Shown: in pieces, positions 6,382-8,790 of the stretch
Layout: each line of letters starts with the position of its first letter
How positions within the stretch are numbered: position 1 is the first letter of the stretch
Origin: Burkholderiales bacterium
GTDB lineage: Bacteria; Pseudomonadota; Gammaproteobacteria; Burkholderiales; Burkholderiaceae_C
Length of the DNA stretch: 8,790 bases
Assembly (NCBI GenBank): GCA_005793295.1
Contig: SXSX01000022.1
Coordinates: 1-8,790 of the forward strand
Direction of reading: 5' to 3'
Notes under the pieces: generated by a model
Told to the model about the DNA's origin: nothing
Seen by the model: the letters and a program-made list of their open reading frames with translations, nothing else
Database searches by the model: none
Translations under genes and position numbers: made by a program

Positions 6382-6943
6382 TTCAGTGCCCATGAAACCC
6401 AAAATTCTTGTCATCACCGCCCTAGAAAGTGAATTAGACAAACACAAGCTTCCTAAGGGTGTGGGCTGGGCGTATTGCGGTGTGGGGAAAATCAATGCGG
6501 CTTTAATTACCTTGAAAGCCATTCAAGACTTTCAGCCCACGCTTGTGGTGAACTACGGCACCGTTGGGAGAATTAATCCTAGTCTTTCGGGAATGATCGA
6601 GATCGCCAAAGTTGTGCAACGCGACATGGTGGCTGAACCACTCTCTCCCCGCGGACAGACGCCTTTTTGCAGTCGTCCTCAAACGTACCACTCGGGCCAA
6701 GGCACTTACGTATGTGGAACTGGCGATAGTTTTGTAACTGCCGCAGACCCTTGGCTGGTAGCGCAACACATTGATGTGGTCGATATGGAGTTGTTTGCCA
6801 TCGCAGCGGCAGCTCACGCATGCAACGTGCCTTGGCAGTCCTATAAGTACATTACCGACGATGCGAACGAGTCATCGGGCGATGATTGGAGCAAAAAGGT
6901 CCATCATGGCGAGGCATTGTTTTTGGATATTCTTAAGACTTGA
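6371..6943 (+). CDS. MTA/SAH nucleosidase-like protein (PNP/UDP phosphorylase superfamily)
   Basis: A 190-aa protein of the nucleoside phosphorylase/nucleosidase superfamily. Compared with E. coli MTA/SAH nucleosidase (232 aa), ITALESEL (15-22) matches the N-terminal IGAMEEEV with catalytic Glu at E21. NYGTVGRIN (61-69) matches the NTGSAGG loop, VVDMELFAIAAAAH (136-149) the ribose-binding VVEMEATAIAHVC segment with E140, and YITDDAN (160-166) the ISDVAD segment with catalytic Asp at D163. It would remove adenine from 5'-methylthioadenosine or S-adenosylhomocysteine; the exact substrate is inferred. It is about 40 residues shorter than the E. coli enzyme. The ATG at 6371 has GGAAG eight bases upstream and overlaps the last 11 bases of moaC in another frame. 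The ATG at 6392 (MKPKILVITALE) is the alternative and fits the family N-terminus better, but has no ribosome binding site. Confidence 0.82.
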   Translation: MQPDSVPMKPKILVITALESELDKHKLPKGVGWAYCGVGKINAALITLKAIQDFQPTLVVNYGTVGRINPSLSGMIEIAKVVQRDMVAEPLSPRGQTPFCSRPQTYHSGQGTYVCGTGDSFVTAADPWLVAQHIDVVDMELFAIAAAAHACNVPWQSYKYITDDANESSGDDWSKKVHHGEALFLDILKT

Positions 6944-7426
6944 CTGATTCAAACACGAAGTACAGCTTTGATTAATGCAGTTTAACCGTTGGATTGACTT
7001 GCTTTGAAAGTAATCTCGCAACCGTGTAAAGGCGACTTAAAGTTGATCCTCATTTGTCATGCAGAGTCTTGCGGATGAAAAAAATGTGCGCTCAAGTTCA
7101 CCGAATGTCACGCTTTTACTGCAGAAATCCGCTTTTTAACTTCAAAGAATGTTGCGCTCTGTTCTTGAATCCGCCTTCTTTTGCAGGGTTTATTAGGGTG
7201 CTCACAGCACACACTAAAATTACAGTGTATCTTTGGCTTAGTAGCCTGACATAGATACAGAGTACATGGATGAAAACTCTCTGGTTTATAAAGTTGTGCA
7301 AGACGGTATCTTGTTGGCTTGCCTCATAAAGTAATTATGTTTGTTTGAAGATGTTACTTTTTTGAGAGTACCGACTTACACCGATCCTTTTGGCTCCAGT
7401 ACACAAAAACTTTTTATTGAAAAATA
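6944..7426. other. AT-rich stretch without a supportable gene
   Basis: This 483-base stretch is clearly richer in A and T than the DNA to its left and lies between the nucleosidase gene and the small membrane genes. Short open frames exist on both strands (for example 7054-7254 plus and 7116-7301 minus). Their products are Cys/Phe-rich, resemble nothing I know and lack ribosome binding sites. A small dyad, GTGCT-CAC-AGCAC, is at 7198-7210. I see no tRNA, no CRISPR repeat, no intrinsic terminator and no transposase fragment. The change in composition and lack of coding suggest an insertion or a decayed accessory region. Confidence 0.6.
7314..7341 (+). promoter_or_regulatory. Candidate promoter for the small membrane protein genes
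   Basis: TTGGCT (7314-7319) and TATGTT (7336-7341) are 4/6 matches to the -35 and -10 hexamers with a 16-base spacer. They would start a transcript about 80 bases before the first small gene at 7427. In AT-rich DNA such matches are common by chance, so this is only the best candidate I can see. Confidence 0.2.
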
Positions 7427-7651
7427 ATGATAAAAAACAAACATAAAATTTTCAGTGTCTTTGTTGTCATTGGAAATACATTGACAGTTCTAGGCTGCGT
7501 AGGTCTAGGCTTAGGTTTGATCCAGATTTTTAATTTTGACCAAGTTGCTTTTGGTCTTTCATCTGGAATAAGAATCGTTGGATCAGTTGCAATATCAGGC
7601 TGTTTGCTAAGTGCAATTGGTCATGGTTTTTTGGATTACAGCAAAAGTTAA
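7427..7651 (+). CDS. Small hypothetical membrane protein (74 aa)
   Basis: I do not recognise this protein. It has a short Lys-rich N-terminus (MIKNKHK), a long hydrophobic segment (about 8-33, rich in Val, Leu and Gly: LGCVGLGLGLIQIF), a short polar link and a second hydrophobic segment (about 45-66, IVGSVAISGCLLSAIGHGF), ending in LDYSKS. This suggests two membrane helices with both ends inside. The ATG is the first start after an in-frame TGA at 7418-7420. There is no Shine-Dalgarno, only an A/T-rich unstructured leader, which lowers confidence that it is translated. It is followed after 19 bases by the next small gene, whose strong ribosome binding site occupies the gap, so the set looks like an operon. 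Codon use is AT-rich, unlike the housekeeping genes around it. Confidence 0.6.
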   Translation: MIKNKHKIFSVFVVIGNTLTVLGCVGLGLGLIQIFNFDQVAFGLSSGIRIVGSVAISGCLLSAIGHGFLDYSKS

Positions 7652-7670
7652 TTAACCCAGGAGAAAACAA

Positions 7671-7862
7671 ATGTTCAAGCGATCGGATTTTTTTATTATT
7701 TTGGCAGTCATGCTATCTTTTGTCATATCTGCCTACCTTTGGTTTATTCAAAAAGATGCCTTGCAGGCGATCTTCACGGCCATTTGGATTCCAGCTATTT
7801 TTACATTCGGCATCTACTTCAAGCTGTGCGCCTTAACGGGAGCTTCAAATGAATCCCAATGA
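7671..7862 (+). CDS. Small hypothetical membrane protein (63 aa)
   Basis: A 63-aa protein with two hydrophobic segments: about 6-26 (DFFIILAVMLSFVISAYLWF) and about 33-54 (AIFTAIWIPAIFTFGIYFKL). The N-terminus is MFKRSD and the C-terminus GASNESQ. The start is well supported by AGGAG seven bases before the ATG. The pattern of a YLWF-ended first helix and an IW-P-I-FG-Y-KL second helix reminds me of short hypothetical proteins in other bacteria, but I cannot name a family. It lies 19 bases after the 74-aa gene and overlaps the next small gene by 14 bases. Function is unknown; position and hydrophobicity suggest a small membrane complex with its neighbours (inference). Confidence 0.7.
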   Translation: MFKRSDFFIILAVMLSFVISAYLWFIQKDALQAIFTAIWIPAIFTFGIYFKLCALTGASNESQ

Positions 7863-7983
7863 CATCCTAATTCCTGCCATCTTGGTTTTCGGCCTTCTCG
7901 TGTTGGGCTTGGTACTAACGGTGATCGAATTTCGCCAGACGAGTAAAAAAAACACCGACAGTCGTAAAGATAAAAAGACTTGA
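7849..7983 (+). CDS. Very small single-helix membrane protein (44 aa)
   Basis: A 44-codon gene giving MNPNDILIPAILVFGLLVLG, then LVLTVIEFRQ and a strongly basic tail with six lysines (TSKKNTDSRKDKKT). One membrane helix spans about residues 6-27; the positive-inside rule puts the N-terminus outside and the Lys/Arg-rich tail in the cytosol. Evidence for translation is good for such a short gene: GGGAG lies seven bases before the ATG, and its first 14 bases overlap the end of the preceding gene in another frame, a typical coupling arrangement. I do not recognise a family. It resembles in size the accessory single-helix subunits found in membrane complexes, but no partner enzyme is encoded nearby. 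It ends 36 bases before the convergent gyrB stop. Confidence 0.65.
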   Translation: MNPNDILIPAILVFGLLVLGLVLTVIEFRQTSKKNTDSRKDKKT

Positions 7984-8019
7984 GCTTGGAACCAAACCTC
8001 TTTTCGGGCGAAAAAATAT

Positions 8020-8790
8020 TTAGATATCAATATTCCCGGCCCGTAGCGCATTCGTCTCAATAAACTCTCGGCGCGGTTCCACTTCGTCGCCCATGAGCAT
8101 AGTGAACACGCGATCGGCTTCGATGGCGTCGTCAATTTGCACTTTGAGTAAACGGCGGACGGTGGGATCCATGGTGGTTTCCCAAAGCTGGGAGGGGTTC
8201 ATTTCGCCCAAGCCTTTGTAGCGCTGACGGGCTGTAGCGTTCTCGGCTTGGCCGATCAACCAAGCCATGGCTTCGCGAAAGTCGGTTACTTTTTCTTCCT
8301 TGGCGCGTTCGCCCTCACCGCGCACCACGCGAGCACCTTCGCCAAGCAGTCCTTTGAACGTGTTGGCAGCTTCTGCCAAAGCGGCGTAGTCTGCGCCATG
8401 GACAAAGTCTTGCGTCAAAACGCTGCTCTTGACGTTGCCGTGGTGGCGGCGGCTGATACGCAAAATGGGTTTGTCTGTGCGCACATCAAATTCGCCAGCC
8501 ACTTCGGCGTCTGGTAATTTTGCTTGCAACGCTTCTGCTGACACTTCAGCCTCAGCCAGAGTATCCAAATTCAACGCAACACCGTCAGCCACCGAACGCA
8601 GGGCCTCGGCGTCCATGAAGTTTTGCAAGCGAGCAATCACGCTTTGAGCCACTTGGTGCTTGCGGGCGAGTTCGCCCAAAGTATCGCCTTGCAGCGTGAC
8701 ACCATTGGGGCCGCCGGTAAATACCGTTGCGTTGACCACGTCGATGCGCATCACGAAGCTGTCAAGCGCAGCAGCGTCTTGCCAATACAA
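8020..8790 (-). CDS. gyrB: DNA gyrase subunit B, C-terminal part (5' end outside window)
   Basis: The frame is open from the right window edge to a TAA at 8022-8020 and gives the last 256 residues of GyrB (full proteins are about 800-870 aa). GyrB carries the ATPase and TOPRIM functions of gyrase, which introduces negative supercoils with GyrA. Most of the visible portion is the proteobacteria-specific insert of the TOPRIM region (for example ISRRHHGN and SVLTQDFVHGADY). Then comes the hallmark QRYKGLGEMNPSQLWETTMDP (about 195-215) and the tail DEVEPRREFIETNALRAGNIDI, almost the same as the E. coli terminus NALKAANIDI. That tail and the Proteobacteria-type insert favour GyrB over ParE. The first visible codon (TTG) is internal, not a start. 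In Burkholderiales gyrB usually follows dnaA and dnaN, so the origin region is probably to the right of this window (inference). Confidence 0.97.
   Translation of the reverse strand: MYWQDAAALDSFVMRIDVVNATVFTGGPNGVTLQGDTLGELARKHQVAQSVIARLQNFMDAEALRSVADGVALNLDTLAEAEVSAEALQAKLPDAEVAGEFDVRTDKPILRISRRHHGNVKSSVLTQDFVHGADYAALAEAANTFKGLLGEGARVVRGEGERAKEEKVTDFREAMAWLIGQAENATARQRYKGLGEMNPSQLWETTMDPTVRRLLKVQIDDAIEADRVFTMLMGDEVEPRREFIETNALRAGNIDI

Noticed and set aside
7054..7254. 66-aa plus-strand open frame as a gene
   Set aside because: It has no ribosome binding site, an atypical Cys/Arg/Phe-rich composition and no recognisable motif, and another open frame overlaps it on the opposite strand. It looks like chance in AT-rich DNA.
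8001..8014. TTTTCG-GG-CGAAAA as an intrinsic terminator between the 44-aa gene and gyrB
   Set aside because: The arms are short and AT-rich, the formal loop is two bases, and no clean T-run follows on either strand in the right place.
7845..8135. 96-aa minus-strand open frame across the gyrB 3' end
   Set aside because: It is a shadow of gyrB and of the small plus-strand genes, with no family resemblance.
1..8790. CRISPR array, tRNA or rRNA genes
   Set aside because: No regularly spaced direct repeats, tRNA cloverleaf consensus or rRNA-like sequence was seen on either strand.

Overview
The window looks like chromosomal DNA of a betaproteobacterium, probably order Burkholderiales and close to Comamonadaceae (Rhodoferax/Limnohabitans-like). 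This rests on protein character (GyrB ending in NALRAGNIDI, pyruvate kinase with a GDLAVEVG motif, a DUF3717/DUF1289 protein) and on gene neighbourhoods recalled from that group. It is inference; no database search was possible. Most of the window is densely packed housekeeping sequence. The exception is about 1.1 kb between roughly 6944 and 8019, which is visibly AT-rich and holds genes I do not recognise.

Layout. (1) 1-3045, minus strand, in transcription order: a DUF3717+DUF1289 zinc-ribbon-like protein, nudJ (Nudix hydrolase), mnmA (tRNA 2-thiouridylase) and the N-terminal 60% of pyruvate kinase, which runs off the left edge. The first three overlap or nearly touch and look like one operon; the nudJ-mnmA pairing also occurs in E. 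coli. (2) 3046-3206 is a divergent intergenic region with two inverted repeats. It is followed on the plus strand by a TerC/YjbE-family membrane protein, a perfect 32-bp palindrome, and a small four-helix YvlD-like membrane protein. (3) A BepA-like M48 metalloprotease with TPR-type C-terminus lies on the minus strand (4285-5835) and overlaps the 3' end of the yvlD-like gene by 30 bp. (4) A 54-bp divergent gap leads into moaC and an overlapping nucleosidase gene on the plus strand. moaC is full length in one reading frame but is interrupted at codon 127 by an in-frame TGA, just before its catalytic YDMCK motif. (5) 6944-7426 is AT-rich and has no supportable gene. It is followed by three tiny plus-strand genes for short hydrophobic proteins (74, 63 and 44 aa), the last two translationally coupled. 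(6) The C-terminal 256 residues of DNA gyrase subunit B lie on the minus strand and run off the right edge.

How the genes relate. The left block joins tRNA modification (MnmA), nucleotide/thiamine-diphosphate housekeeping (NudJ) and central carbon metabolism (Pyk). The middle block is envelope-oriented: a TerC transporter-like protein, a YvlD-like protein and periplasmic BepA. moaC belongs to molybdenum cofactor synthesis and the nucleosidase to methylthioadenosine/adenosylhomocysteine salvage. The two points most worth checking are the moaC nonsense codon and the uncharacterised trio of small membrane proteins next to gyrB. I found no CRISPR array, tRNA, rRNA or intact mobile element.
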